Assembly: GCF_000372745.1 (NCBI RefSeq)
Contig: NZ_KB889563.1
Location: 1-64,000 of the forward strand
DNA from: Embleya scabrispora DSM 41855
GTDB lineage: Bacteria > Actinomycetota > Actinomycetes > Streptomycetales > Streptomycetaceae
Reading direction: 5' to 3'
Length of the DNA stretch: 64,000 bases
Position numbers and translations under genes: made by a program
Shown: positions 34,011-42,023 of the stretch, one piece after another
How positions within the stretch are numbered: position 1 is the first letter of the stretch
Layout of the letters: the number at the start of each line of letters is the position of its first letter
The notes under the pieces: model-generated
What the model was told of the DNA's origin: nothing
The model's database searches: none
What the model saw: only the letters and a program-made list of their open reading frames with translations

Positions 34011-36028
34011 GCCAGTCGGTGCACGCTCCCGTACGTCGTCCCGGCGAACAGCCACCGGCCGTCCGCCGACACGGTCAGCGACGACACCGACGGCTCCGGC
34101 AGGTTCCTGGTGATCGAGCCCCAGGTCCGGCCGCCGTCGGTGCTGCGCAGCACCCCGAGCGCCGGGGTGAGGTAGTAGTGCGAGCCCGCGAACACCGTCG
34201 AGCCGTCCGGGGTGAACGCCAGCGAACTCAGGGAGCCGGTCAGGTCGGCGGCCACCTTCGTCAGGTGCTTGCCGTCGTCGGTGGTCACGTAGATCGCGTC
34301 CTTGGCGGCGATGACCGCGTGGCCCGGGGTGCGCGGGTTCAGCGCGATCGCGCTCACCCAGCCGTCGAGGACCTTGTTCAGGGTGACGCCGCCGTCGGTG
34401 GTGCGGAACAGCCCGTCCGGGCCGCCGAGCCAGGCGCTGTCGGGGTTGACCCGGTCGACGGCGACGCTGGTGAAGCCCTTCAGGTCGTCGTGCCAGTTCT
34501 GGACGAGGGACTCACCGCCGTCGTTGCTGGTGTACACGGCCGACGGCGAGTGGGTGGCGATGTACAGCCGCTTCGGGTCGGCGGGGCTGACCGTGATGCC
34601 GAGTGCCTTGCCCGGCACGGCGGTCTGGACGATGGTCCAACGCAGGCCCGCGTCGGTCGACTTCTCCAGGTAGAAGCAGGGTTGATCGGAGGTGCAGGTG
34701 TTGCGTACCCGGTACACCGTCGAAGGGTTCGACGGATCGGTGGCCAGGCCGTCGATCCGGTTGCCGAAGGTGTGCGGCGCGGTGCCGGAGAAGCCCCATT
34801 CCTGATAGCCGCGCGGCAACCGACTCTTCAGTGGCGCGGACGACTGGTAGCTGCCGGTCATGGTGCCCGCGACGATCGCCGGTCCCGACCTGCCCTGGCT
34901 GACGGTCAGCGACAAAACCTCGGAGCCGGGCACCCCGATCCGGCGGAAGGACTGGTGGTCGTCGGTGGTGTAGATGCCCGCGCCGGCCGAGATCACGTCC
35001 GTGCCGGGCCGTCCGGGGAAGGTGCCGGTGGTCTCGTACAGGTCGATGCGGGCCAGACCCGCCTCGGCGTGCCAGGTGCGGCCGTTGTCGCGGCTGCCCC
35101 ATTGCTGCATCTCGCCGGTGGATTGGTTGACCTGGATGTGCAGCCGGCCCGAACCGTCCACGATCGCGGCCAGAACCACCACATCGGTGCCCCATGGTCC
35201 GCGCAGCGCCCGCCAGTGCGCGCCCCGGTCGGTGGAGACCTGCGCGGCCTGCAGGTCACCCCTGGCGACCAGGGTGCCACCGGTGCCGGTGAACTGATCG
35301 ACACCCGCGCCGGTCGAGCCGGGGCGGGGCAGCTTCACCGGGGTGCGCGCGCCCTGGCGGAGCACCCAGACATCCGCGCCGGACGTGAAGTACAGGTCGC
35401 CGCCGGTGAACTTCGGGTTCCGGGCGTCGGCGGGGGAACCGGGCAGCAGCAGCCAGGTGTTGCCGTGATCGGTGGTGACGTGCACGCCGTCGGAGGCCGC
35501 GGCGTACAGCCGCGCGCCGGTCGGGTCGAACACGACGCCGCTGACCTTGCCTGGGGTGTCCAGCACTTGGGTGAACGTTTTGCCGGCGTCGGTGCTGCGC
35601 AGCACGTACCCGTGCCAGTTCTCCTTCTCCAGGCCGCCGGCGAACACCACGTCGGGTCGGAGCGGGCTGGCCGCGACACCGCCGGCGTCCGTGGCGTCCA
35701 CGGGCAGTTCGTTGCTCTGCTGCCAGGTGGTGCCCCGGTCGTCGGATCGGAAGACGACGTTGCCGATCGGGGTCTGCACGTAGGCCCGTTCGGGCCGGGC
35801 GGGGGTGAAGGCCAGGTTGCCGCCGCTGCCGTTCGGGCCGACCTGCCGCCATTCGTTGCCCCGGGTGGCCAGGGTCGCCGGCTGGTCGTCGGGGGCCATT
35901 GGTTGCGCTTCGGCGGGCGCCGCGCCGAACGCGCCGAACACGGTGCCGAAGGCCACCGCGGCGATCAGGAGTAGTCGGCGCCGGGACAGCTTCGCTGAAC
36001 CCGACCGTGAATGCTGTGCGTTGAACAT
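34004..36028 (-). CDS. secreted BNR/Asp-box (sortilin/VPS10-like) beta-propeller protein
   Basis: The 674-residue protein has a long twin-Arg-like signal (LSRRRLLLIAAVAFGTVFGA, cleavage after AEA). It is built of many propeller blades, each with an Asp-box: SDDRGTTWQQ, STDAGKTF, TTDHGNTWLL, STDRGAHWRA, SRDNGRTWHA, STDAGLRWTI, SNDGGESLV, TTDGGVTL and STDGGRTWGS. Asp-box propellers include sialidases, xyloglucanases and photosystem assembly factors. No catalytic set is identifiable here, so binding or an unknown hydrolase role is possible. The ATG at 36028 follows GGGAGAC. It is divergent from an HTH regulator gene. Confidence 0.85.
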   Translation of the reverse strand: MFNAQHSRSGSAKLSRRRLLLIAAVAFGTVFGAFGAAPAEAQPMAPDDQPATLATRGNEWRQVGPNGSGGNLAFTPARPERAYVQTPIGNVVFRSDDRGTTWQQSNELPVDATDAGGVAASPLRPDVVFAGGLEKENWHGYVLRSTDAGKTFTQVLDTPGKVSGVVFDPTGARLYAAASDGVHVTTDHGNTWLLLPGSPADARNPKFTGGDLYFTSGADVWVLRQGARTPVKLPRPGSTGAGVDQFTGTGGTLVARGDLQAAQVSTDRGAHWRALRGPWGTDVVVLAAIVDGSGRLHIQVNQSTGEMQQWGSRDNGRTWHAEAGLARIDLYETTGTFPGRPGTDVISAGAGIYTTDDHQSFRRIGVPGSEVLSLTVSQGRSGPAIVAGTMTGSYQSSAPLKSRLPRGYQEWGFSGTAPHTFGNRIDGLATDPSNPSTVYRVRNTCTSDQPCFYLEKSTDAGLRWTIVQTAVPGKALGITVSPADPKRLYIATHSPSAVYTSNDGGESLVQNWHDDLKGFTSVAVDRVNPDSAWLGGPDGLFRTTDGGVTLNKVLDGWVSAIALNPRTPGHAVIAAKDAIYVTTDDGKHLTKVAADLTGSLSSLAFTPDGSTVFAGSHYYLTPALGVLRSTDGGRTWGSITRNLPEPSVSSLTVSADGRWLFAGTTYGSVHRLAV

Positions 36029-36142
36029 TCCGTCTCCCATGGGGCCGGTGGTGTGCCCTTTGTAGTCGCGGCTCCGACGGCCGGCCAGGTGTGGCCGGTG
36101 TCCGATTGCGGCCGGCGCCGGAATCGGCCATGCTCGCTCGCC

Positions 36143-37114
36143 ATGGACAATGACGAACTCGTGTTCGGCGCCGTCGGGGTCGCGCCCTTCGACGAGCGGG
36201 TCTACCGCACCGTTCTGGCCGGACCGCCGGTCACCGTACGCGACTTGGCGGAGCGCACCGGCGCGGGCGTCGAGCGGCTGCATTCGGCCCTCGCCCGGCT
36301 GCGCGGCCACGGGCTGGTCAGCCGACTCTCGGGCCGCCCCACCCGGTGGGCCGCCGTCAGCCCCACCGCCGCCCTCGCCGCCCTGGTCCGCAACGCCCAC
36401 GCCGACCTCGGCAGGGTCACCGAGACGGCCGCCGAACTCGAGGCCGTCTACCGCGCGCTCGGCGAGGCCGCCCGCCCCGGCGAGGGCGTCGAATTGCTGA
36501 CCAGCGCCGACGAGCTCGGCCGGTGGTTCGCCCGGCTCCAGCAGGAGGCCACCAAGGAGATCATGAGCCTGGACCGGCCGCCGTACGTCCTCGCCCACGG
36601 CAACCCGCTCCAACACACCCTCCTGGGCCGTGGGGTCCGGTACCGCACGATCTACGCCCCCGAGTCGTTCGAGATACCCGGCAACCTCGACGACGTGACC
36701 GGCCTGTCGCAGGCCGGCGAAGAGGCCCGGGTCCTCGCCGACATCCCGCTGAAGATGTCCGTCGCCGATCGCCGGATCGCCCTGCTGCCCCTGCACCTCG
36801 ACTCGCCCATCACCCGCAGCGTCGTCATCCGGGGCACCACCCTCGTCGACGCCCTGGTCACCCTGTTCGAACGGCTCTGGACACAAGCCGTCCCACTCAC
36901 CGCCGCCGGCCCCGAGGAGTGCGACCCACTCGACGCGGAGGACCGGCGGATCCTGAACCTGCTGCTGTCCGGGCTCAAGGACGAGACGATCGCCCGGCAG
37001 TTGGGCACCAGCACCCGGAGCCTGCGGCGGCGAATGCGGGTGCTCCTCGACGAGTTGGGTGCGGAGAACCGGTTCCAGGCCGGGGTGCAGGCGGTGCGGC
37101 GCGGCTGGGTGTAG
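36143..37114 (+). CDS. two-HTH transcriptional regulator (TrmB-like with LuxR-type C-terminal HTH)
   Basis: The 323-residue protein has an N-terminal winged helix (VYRTVLAGPPVTVRDLAERT, RLRGHGLVSRLSGRPTRWAA), a middle domain resembling the TrmB/phospholipase-like sensor (VRYRTIYAPESFEIPGNLDD), and a C-terminal LuxR/GerE HTH (EDRRILNLLLSGLKDETIAR, TSTRSLRRRMRVLLDELGAE). Such regulators in Streptomyces sit beside secreted-protein genes. It is divergent from the propeller gene and probably controls it. Its end abuts the vanJ 5' remnant on the other strand. Confidence 0.82.
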   Translation: MDNDELVFGAVGVAPFDERVYRTVLAGPPVTVRDLAERTGAGVERLHSALARLRGHGLVSRLSGRPTRWAAVSPTAALAALVRNAHADLGRVTETAAELEAVYRALGEAARPGEGVELLTSADELGRWFARLQQEATKEIMSLDRPPYVLAHGNPLQHTLLGRGVRYRTIYAPESFEIPGNLDDVTGLSQAGEEARVLADIPLKMSVADRRIALLPLHLDSPITRSVVIRGTTLVDALVTLFERLWTQAVPLTAAGPEECDPLDAEDRRILNLLLSGLKDETIARQLGTSTRSLRRRMRVLLDELGAENRFQAGVQAVRRGWV

Positions 37115-37115
37115 G

Positions 37116-37200
37116 GACGGTCGGACGGGCCGGAAGCGGAGGAGCATGGCGACGTGCGGTCTGCGGCGCGGGGCTTTTCGCTGAAGGTCCCGAAGGTCAT
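37116..37200 (-). pseudogene. vanJ: 5' end of vanJ behind its VanR-controlled promoter
   Basis: An ATG at 37200 on the minus strand sits exactly 62 bases after a VanR box, as at vanK and vanH. Its opening codons (MTFGTFSEKP) recall the MTYSEPP and MSYSEP starts of those genes. After about 28 codons the frame runs into the antisense of the HTH regulator's 3' end. In S. coelicolor vanJ is divergent from vanRS across this intergenic region. I read this as the leftover vanJ start. The vanJ identity is inferred from position and from the C-terminal piece found at 39104. Confidence 0.6.
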
Positions 37201-37233
37201 GCCTGCGGTCAAGGCCGCGGCATGTTGCCGTCC

Positions 37234-37262
37234 CGTATGAGGTTTTCGATACGACGACGATA
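37234..37262 (-). promoter_or_regulatory. VanR box of the vanJ-side promoter, shared with vanR
   Basis: On the minus strand TATCGTCGTCGTATCGAAAA, then CCTCATACG, matches the boxes of vanK and vanH at nearly every position. TTGACC lies at -12 to -7 of the downstream ATG (37200). The box also lies 24 bp before the vanR ATG on the plus strand, so it may serve both directions. Confidence 0.75.
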
Positions 37263-37286
37263 TATCCGGGCTCGTAGCCTCGGAGC

Positions 37287-37982
37287 ATGCGTGTTTTGAT
37301 CGTCGAGGACGAGCCCTATATGGCAGAGGCCATCTGCGACGGCCTGCGCCTGGAAGCCATCGCGGCGGACATCGCAGGTGACGGCGATACCGCGCTGGAG
37401 CTGCTGAGCATCAATACGTACGACATCGCCGTCCTCGACCGGGACATTCCCGGGCCCAGCGGTGACGAGGTCGCCAAGAGCATCGTCGCCTCCGAGAGTG
37501 GCATGCCGATCCTCATACTCACCGCTGCCGACCGTCTCGACGACAAGGCCACCGGGTTCGAGCTCGGCGCCGACGACTACCTCACGAAGCCGTTCGAACT
37601 TCAGGAACTCGTCCTCAGGCTCAGGGCACTCGACCGCAGGCGTGCGCACAGCAGGCCGCCCGTGCGGGAGATCGCGGGTCTGCGGCTTGACCCGTTCCGC
37701 CGGGAGGTCCACCGCGACGGCCGCTATGTCGCGCTCACGAGGAAGCAGTTCGCCGTACTCGAAGTCCTCGTCGCCGCCGAAGGCGGTGTCGTCAGCGCCG
37801 AGGAACTGCTGGAGCGGGCCTGGGACGAGAACGCCGACCCGTTCACCAACGCCGTACGGATCACCGTCTCAGCCCTGCGCAAACGGCTCGGCGAACCCTG
37901 GATCATCGCCACCGTGCCAGGCGTCGGTTACCGCATCGACACCGCACCCGGCATCGGACGCGAGGGGCAGAGCCGTGGATAG
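37287..37982 (+). CDS. vanR: response regulator VanR (OmpR family)
   Basis: The 231-residue protein has a receiver domain with acidic pocket (VLIVEDEP), phospho-acceptor Asp51 in VLDRDIPG and the conserved Lys in LTKPFELQE, then an OmpR-type winged helix (RKQFAVLEVLVAAEGGVVSA, NAVRITVSALRKRLGEPWII). It activates the van promoters when phosphorylated by VanS. The ORF overlaps vanS by eight bases. It matches the actinomycete VanR type. The ATG is 24 bp from a VanR box. Confidence 0.93.
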   Translation: MRVLIVEDEPYMAEAICDGLRLEAIAADIAGDGDTALELLSINTYDIAVLDRDIPGPSGDEVAKSIVASESGMPILILTAADRLDDKATGFELGADDYLTKPFELQELVLRLRALDRRRAHSRPPVREIAGLRLDPFRREVHRDGRYVALTRKQFAVLEVLVAAEGGVVSAEELLERAWDENADPFTNAVRITVSALRKRLGEPWIIATVPGVGYRIDTAPGIGREGQSRG

Positions 37983-39087
37983 GCAGCCTGGCGTGAGCGT
38001 GCGCGTCAAGCTCACCCTCAGCTACGCCGGATTCCTCATGCTGGCCGGCGCCCTGCTGATGGGGGCGGTGTGGGTATTCCTCCTGAGGTACGTCCCCAAC
38101 CGTGCGATGCTCTACAACCCCGATGACCGGCCCAGCGGCGGTGTTTTCCCCATCCGGTCCGCTCTTCTGCACGTCTTCGCTCCGAGGGCAGCCGCAGTAC
38201 TGGCATTCCTGCTGGTGTTCGGCCTCGTGGGAGGGTGGATCCTCGCCGGCCGCATGCTCGCTCCGCTGACCCACATCACGGACGCCACCCGCATGGCCAC
38301 CAACGGATCGCTCTCCCACCGCATCCGGCTGCCGGGTCGCGGGGACGAGTTCCGCGAACTCGCCGATGCCTTCGACATCATGCTGGAGCGGCTCGAAGCA
38401 CACGTCGCCGAGCAGCAGAGATTCGCCGCCAACGCCTCGCATGAACTGCGCACGCCGCTGGCGATCACGCAGGCTCTTCTCGACGTGGCGCGCAACGATC
38501 CGCACCGCGACATCGACGAGCTCGTCGAGCGCCTCCGCGTCGTCAACGCCCGGGCGATCGACCTCACCGAGGCGCTGCTCATGCTCAGCCGCGCCGATAA
38601 GCGGGCCTTCACCCGGGAGCCCGTCGACCTGTCCCTGCTCGCGGAAGAGGCCGCCGAGACACTGCTCCCGCTCGCCGAGAAGCGCGGGGTCGCCATCGAC
38701 ACCTCCGGTGACATCGCCACGGCTTCCGGGTCGCCGGCGCTGCTGTTGCAGATGACGACGAACCTCGTGCACAACGCCATCGTGCACAACCTGCCCGAAC
38801 GCGGTTCTGTGTGGGTCCGCACCGGCGTCCGCTCCGGGAGCACGGTGCTCACTGTCGAGAACAGCGGCGAGAAGCTCTCCCCGGAGTTGGTCTCGCCCCT
38901 GACCGAACCGTTTCAGCGCGGCACCGAACGCATCCACAACGACTACGCCGGGGTCGGCCTCGGCCTGGCCATCGTCCAGCGGATCGTCCACGTACACGAC
39001 GGATCCCTCACCCTCACCCCGCGCGCCGGCGGCGGCCTGCGTATCGCCGTTCAACTGCCCGCCGCAGCAGCGCATTCAGCCAAGTAG
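37975..39087 (+). CDS. vanS: sensor histidine kinase VanS
   Basis: The 370-residue kinase has two membrane helices (about residues 14-38 and 63-86) around a short outer loop. HAMP (ILAGRMLAPLTHITDATRMA), the H-box ASHELRTPLAIT near residue 155, N-box TNLVHNAIVHNLPE and G-box GVGLGLAIVQRIV follow. It senses glycopeptides or their lipid II complex and phosphorylates VanR. The GTG at 37975 overlaps the vanR stop. The short sensor loop is typical of actinomycete VanS proteins. Confidence 0.92.
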   Translation: MDRQPGVSVRVKLTLSYAGFLMLAGALLMGAVWVFLLRYVPNRAMLYNPDDRPSGGVFPIRSALLHVFAPRAAAVLAFLLVFGLVGGWILAGRMLAPLTHITDATRMATNGSLSHRIRLPGRGDEFRELADAFDIMLERLEAHVAEQQRFAANASHELRTPLAITQALLDVARNDPHRDIDELVERLRVVNARAIDLTEALLMLSRADKRAFTREPVDLSLLAEEAAETLLPLAEKRGVAIDTSGDIATASGSPALLLQMTTNLVHNAIVHNLPERGSVWVRTGVRSGSTVLTVENSGEKLSPELVSPLTEPFQRGTERIHNDYAGVGLGLAIVQRIVHVHDGSLTLTPRAGGGLRIAVQLPAAAAHSAK

Positions 39088-39103
39088 TTCAGGAACTTGA
39101 TCA

Positions 39104-39259
39104 GTGAGTGAAGCAAGACAAGACGCGGCCGGGAACGGCTTCGGCTTCAGCCGGCCGGCGAAGTTCCCGATGGTACGGATCGACCAGATCCGCACCCGGG
39201 GCGTGGAGCCGCGGAGTTCGTGGGTGCTGCCGGCCACCGGGAGCGGCCACCGGCCGGTG
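39104..39259 (+). pseudogene. vanJ: C-terminal end of vanJ (EEP-family fold)
   Basis: Right after vanS a plus frame reads GFGFSRPAKFPMVRIDQIRT, then GVEPRSSWVLPATGSGHRPV, the C-terminal close of endonuclease/exonuclease/phosphatase-fold proteins such as VanJ, where SDHRPV is expected. The conserved Asp is Gly here. The rest of the protein is missing. With the vanJ start at 37200 on the other strand, this implies that vanJ was split by a rearrangement. Confidence 0.65.
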
Positions 39260-39336
39260 GCGGGGCCCGCGTCAGCTGGTGACCGCGTCCCGGTACGGGA
39301 CGTGCCGGAACAGGCTGGACCGAAAGTTCCGGAACA

Positions 39337-39398
39337 TATCGCCGGCGTATCGAAAACCGCATACGCGGCTGCAACACCGCATTGCCTTGACTGGCGGC
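39337..39398 (+). promoter_or_regulatory. VanR box and promoter of vanK
   Basis: TATCGCCGGCGTATCGAAAA, then CCGCATACG, occupies 39337-39365, exactly 62 bases before the vanK ATG. TTGACT lies at -12 to -7 of the ATG, where a -10 box would sit if transcription began at the start codon. No ribosome site is present, so the mRNA is probably leaderless. Confidence 0.75.
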
Positions 39399-40589
39399 AT
39401 GTCCTACAGCGAACCAGTACACACAGCAGCCGGAACCCGGCAGTACTCGGGGGCGAGCGCCTCGGGCGGGCCTGTGACCGTCCGACCGATCAGCACCACC
39501 GAGCACTTGGCGTTCGTACGGTCCCAGCGGTCGGTCAGCTTCCTGCAGACGTCGGCCTGGGGCCGTGTGAAGACCGAGTGGCGCAGCGAGTGCCTCGGCT
39601 GGTTCGACGGCGGGCGGCTGGTCGGTGCCGGGCTCGTCCTGCACCGCCCGGTGCCGAAGCTCGAACGGTTCACGCTGGCCTATCTGCCCGAGGGCCCGGT
39701 CATCGACTGGACCGGCGATCTCGGCGTGTGGCTCGACCCGCTGGCGGCTCATCTCAAGGCGCATGGCGCGTTCGCGATCCGGCTCGGCCCGCCGGTGCGC
39801 ACGGACACCTGGAGCGCCGTCCAGGTCAAGGAGGGTGTCGCCGACCCGGGCACCAAGCGGCTCACCGAGGTGCCCAGCCAGTGGTCCGACCCGGTCGGCG
39901 CCCAAGTGGCCGGCCGGCTCAGGGGTGCGGGCTGGCTGCCGCAGAGCCCTCAGGACGGCTTCGGGGTCGGGCATCCGCAGTTCAAGTACGAGCTTCCGCT
40001 GGCCGGCAGGACCGAGGAGCAGCTCCTCGAGGGCATGAACCAGCAGTGGCGCCGCAACGTCAGGAAGGCGGCCAAGGAGGGAGTGGAGGTCACGGTCGAT
40101 ACGGTCGGCGCGGGCCTGAAGGCGTTCCACGACCTCTACGTCCACACCGCCGAGCGGGACCGCTTCACGCCCCGGCCGCTGGGCTACTTCGAGACCATGT
40201 TCGGCGCGCTGAGCGCGGAGGATCCCGAGCGGATCAAGCTCTATCTGGCCCGCCACCAGGACGACTTGGTCGCCGCCACGATCCTGGTCCGCGTCGGTGC
40301 CCACGCGGTGTACTCCTACGGCGCCTCCTCCACCGGGAAGCGCGAGGTGCGCGGCTCCAACGCCTGCCAGTGGGCGATGATCCGCGACTCGCTCGCGGCC
40401 GGCTGCGACGTCTACGACCTGCGCGGCATCACCCCCACCCTCGACGCCGACGACCCGCACGTCGGGCTGATCCGGTTCAAGGTCGGCACCGGTGGTCAGG
40501 CGGTGAGGTACGTGGGCGAGTGGGACCTGCCCCTGCGGCCGATGGTCTACCGGGCCTTCGACCTCTACATGAGGCGCCGCGGGCGGTAG
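39399..40589 (+). CDS. vanK: FemXAB-type peptidyltransferase VanK
   Basis: The 396-residue aminoacyl-transferase has two GNAT-like folds. Motifs are TSAWGRVKTEWRSECLGWFD, LAYLPEGPVIDWTG, NQQWRRNVRKAAKEGVEVTV and YSYGASSTGKREVRGSNACQ, all typical of Fem proteins. In S. coelicolor VanK adds the branch glycine to precursors ending in D-Ala-D-Lac and is essential for glycopeptide resistance. The start MSYSEP at 39399 is fixed by the promoter spacing shared with vanH; there is no ribosome site. Confidence 0.93.
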   Translation: MSYSEPVHTAAGTRQYSGASASGGPVTVRPISTTEHLAFVRSQRSVSFLQTSAWGRVKTEWRSECLGWFDGGRLVGAGLVLHRPVPKLERFTLAYLPEGPVIDWTGDLGVWLDPLAAHLKAHGAFAIRLGPPVRTDTWSAVQVKEGVADPGTKRLTEVPSQWSDPVGAQVAGRLRGAGWLPQSPQDGFGVGHPQFKYELPLAGRTEEQLLEGMNQQWRRNVRKAAKEGVEVTVDTVGAGLKAFHDLYVHTAERDRFTPRPLGYFETMFGALSAEDPERIKLYLARHQDDLVAATILVRVGAHAVYSYGASSTGKREVRGSNACQWAMIRDSLAAGCDVYDLRGITPTLDADDPHVGLIRFKVGTGGQAVRYVGEWDLPLRPMVYRAFDLYMRRRGR

Positions 40590-40629
40590 GCCCGACAGCC
40601 GCGGGCGGTAGGCCCGACCGGCAGCAGGC

Positions 40630-40939
40630 GGGAGGCCCAATTGCGGAAGCTGGGCGGCCACTTCGTCGAGGCGGGCCCTGCGGGACGCCTTGACGAGCAC
40701 CACGTCGTCGGCGTTGAGTACGGCGGTGCCGCCGGGCGCGAGCCCCCGCACCGGCTCGCCCTTGGTTTCGGCGATGTCGCCGATGTGGCGTGCTCCCATC
40801 TCCGGTACGAGGAAGAAGAGGCCGCCCGGCTCGGCCCGCCGGCCGTCGAGTACGGCCGGCGCGGTCACGTCACGGACGCGTCGCCCTCGACCGTCCCGCC
40901 GACAATCGCGGCGATCTCGCCGAGGCTGAGCGGAATCAC
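40630..40939 (-). pseudogene. murF-like UDP-MurNAc-tripeptide ligase, shrunken pseudogene
   Basis: A GTG at 40939, preceded by AAGGAA, opens PLSLGEIAAIVGGTVEGDAS. A missing base in GTGACGTGACC stops that frame, and the next frame continues APAVLDGRRAEPGGLF, the MurF N-terminus. It then jumps within a few codons to VPEMGARHIGDIAETKGEP, GGTAVLNADD and DVVLVKASRRARLDEVAAQL, pieces that are far apart in MurF. Large deletions have reduced about 450 codons to about 100. Extra murF copies occur in actinomycete van loci for D-Lac precursors. This one cannot work. Confidence 0.75.
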
Positions 40940-40983
40940 GCTGATTCCTTGTAAGTCATGCCACCAGTCAATGCGCCGCGGTG

Positions 40984-41045
40984 TATCGCCGGCATATCGA
41001 AATCCACATACGTTCCGGCAACACCACGACGCCTTGACTGTACGT
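40984..41045 (+). promoter_or_regulatory. VanR box and promoter of vanHAX
   Basis: TATCGCCGGCATATCGAAAT, then CCACATACG (40984-41012), lies 62 bases before the vanH ATG, as at vanK. TTGACT again sits at -12 to -7, with no ribosome site. Conservation extends through CAACACC to the first codons. Confidence 0.78.
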
Positions 41046-42023
41046 ATGACCTACAGCGAACCACCCCGCATCACCGTCTATGGGTGCGGCCCCGATGAGG
41101 CCGTCTTGTTCCGGGAGCTGACGCCTCGCTTCGGTGTGACGCCAACCGTTACGGACGCGCCGGTATCCGAAGCGAATATCGAGCTGGCAGCCGGAAGCCG
41201 ATCCATCAGTGTCGGCCACAAGACTCCCATCGCCAACGCCACTCTTCTTGCGCTTGGCCAAGTCGGCGTGACGTATATCTCCACGCGGAGCATCGGGTGC
41301 GACCACATCGATGTGGAATACGCGGCCGGCATCGGCATCACGGTGGAGAACGTCAGCTATTCGCCGGACAGCGTGGCCGACTTCACGCTGATGCTGATGC
41401 TGATGGCGGTGCGCAACGCGAAATCCATCATCCGGCGCGCGGATGCCCACGATTACCGGCTGAACGAAGTGCGCGGCAGGGAGCTGCGCGATCTGACCGT
41501 CGGTGTGATCGGCACAGGACGCATCGGCGCCGCGGTCGTGGGCAGGCTGCGCGGTTTCGGTTGCCGCATACTCGCCCACGACAATCTCCCCGAAGCCCCC
41601 GCCGAATACGTTCCTCTCGACGATTTGCTGCGGCAGAGCGACCTGGTCACGCTCCACACACCGCTCAACCCGGATACGCATCATCTGCTGAACCGGCAGC
41701 GTATCGAGCAGATGAGACAGGGCGCGCTGATCGTCAATACCGGACGAGGGGCACTCATCGACACCGAGGCCCTTGCATCGGCTCTGGAAAGCGGCAGGCT
41801 CGGCGGCGCGGCATTGGATGTCGTCGAGGGCGAGGAAGGGATTTTCTACGCCGACTACCGAACCAGGCCCATGAAAAGCAAGTCACTGCTTCGGCTGCAA
41901 GAGCTGCCGAATGTGCTCATCAGCCCGCACACCGCTTACTACACGGACCACGCCCTGCGTGACACGGTCCAAAACTCCCTCACCAACTGCCTAAAATTCG
42001 AAAGCGGGAACCGGCGTGGATAA
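41046..42023 (+). CDS. vanH: D-lactate dehydrogenase VanH
   Basis: This 325-residue D-2-hydroxyacid dehydrogenase reduces pyruvate to D-lactate for the altered peptidoglycan terminus. It has the NAD motif VGVIGTGRIGAAV (residues about 150-162), the catalytic Arg in NTGRGALID, Glu in VEGEEGIFY and His in ISPHTAYYT. The start MTYSEPP is set by the promoter. Codon use is somewhat less GC-extreme than that of its neighbours. It overlaps vanA by eight bases in a vanHAX operon. Confidence 0.96.
   Translation: MTYSEPPRITVYGCGPDEAVLFRELTPRFGVTPTVTDAPVSEANIELAAGSRSISVGHKTPIANATLLALGQVGVTYISTRSIGCDHIDVEYAAGIGITVENVSYSPDSVADFTLMLMLMAVRNAKSIIRRADAHDYRLNEVRGRELRDLTVGVIGTGRIGAAVVGRLRGFGCRILAHDNLPEAPAEYVPLDDLLRQSDLVTLHTPLNPDTHHLLNRQRIEQMRQGALIVNTGRGALIDTEALASALESGRLGGAALDVVEGEEGIFYADYRTRPMKSKSLLRLQELPNVLISPHTAYYTDHALRDTVQNSLTNCLKFESGNRRG

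Noticed and set aside
34004-37288. A 1094-codon version of the BNR-repeat gene starting at 37288
   Set aside because: The extra 420 codons are antisense to the HTH regulator. The signal peptide and ribosome site place the start at 36028.
39147-40868. A 573-codon minus frame across vanK
   Set aside because: Only its first ~80 codons (the murF remnant) are protein-like; the rest is antisense to vanK.
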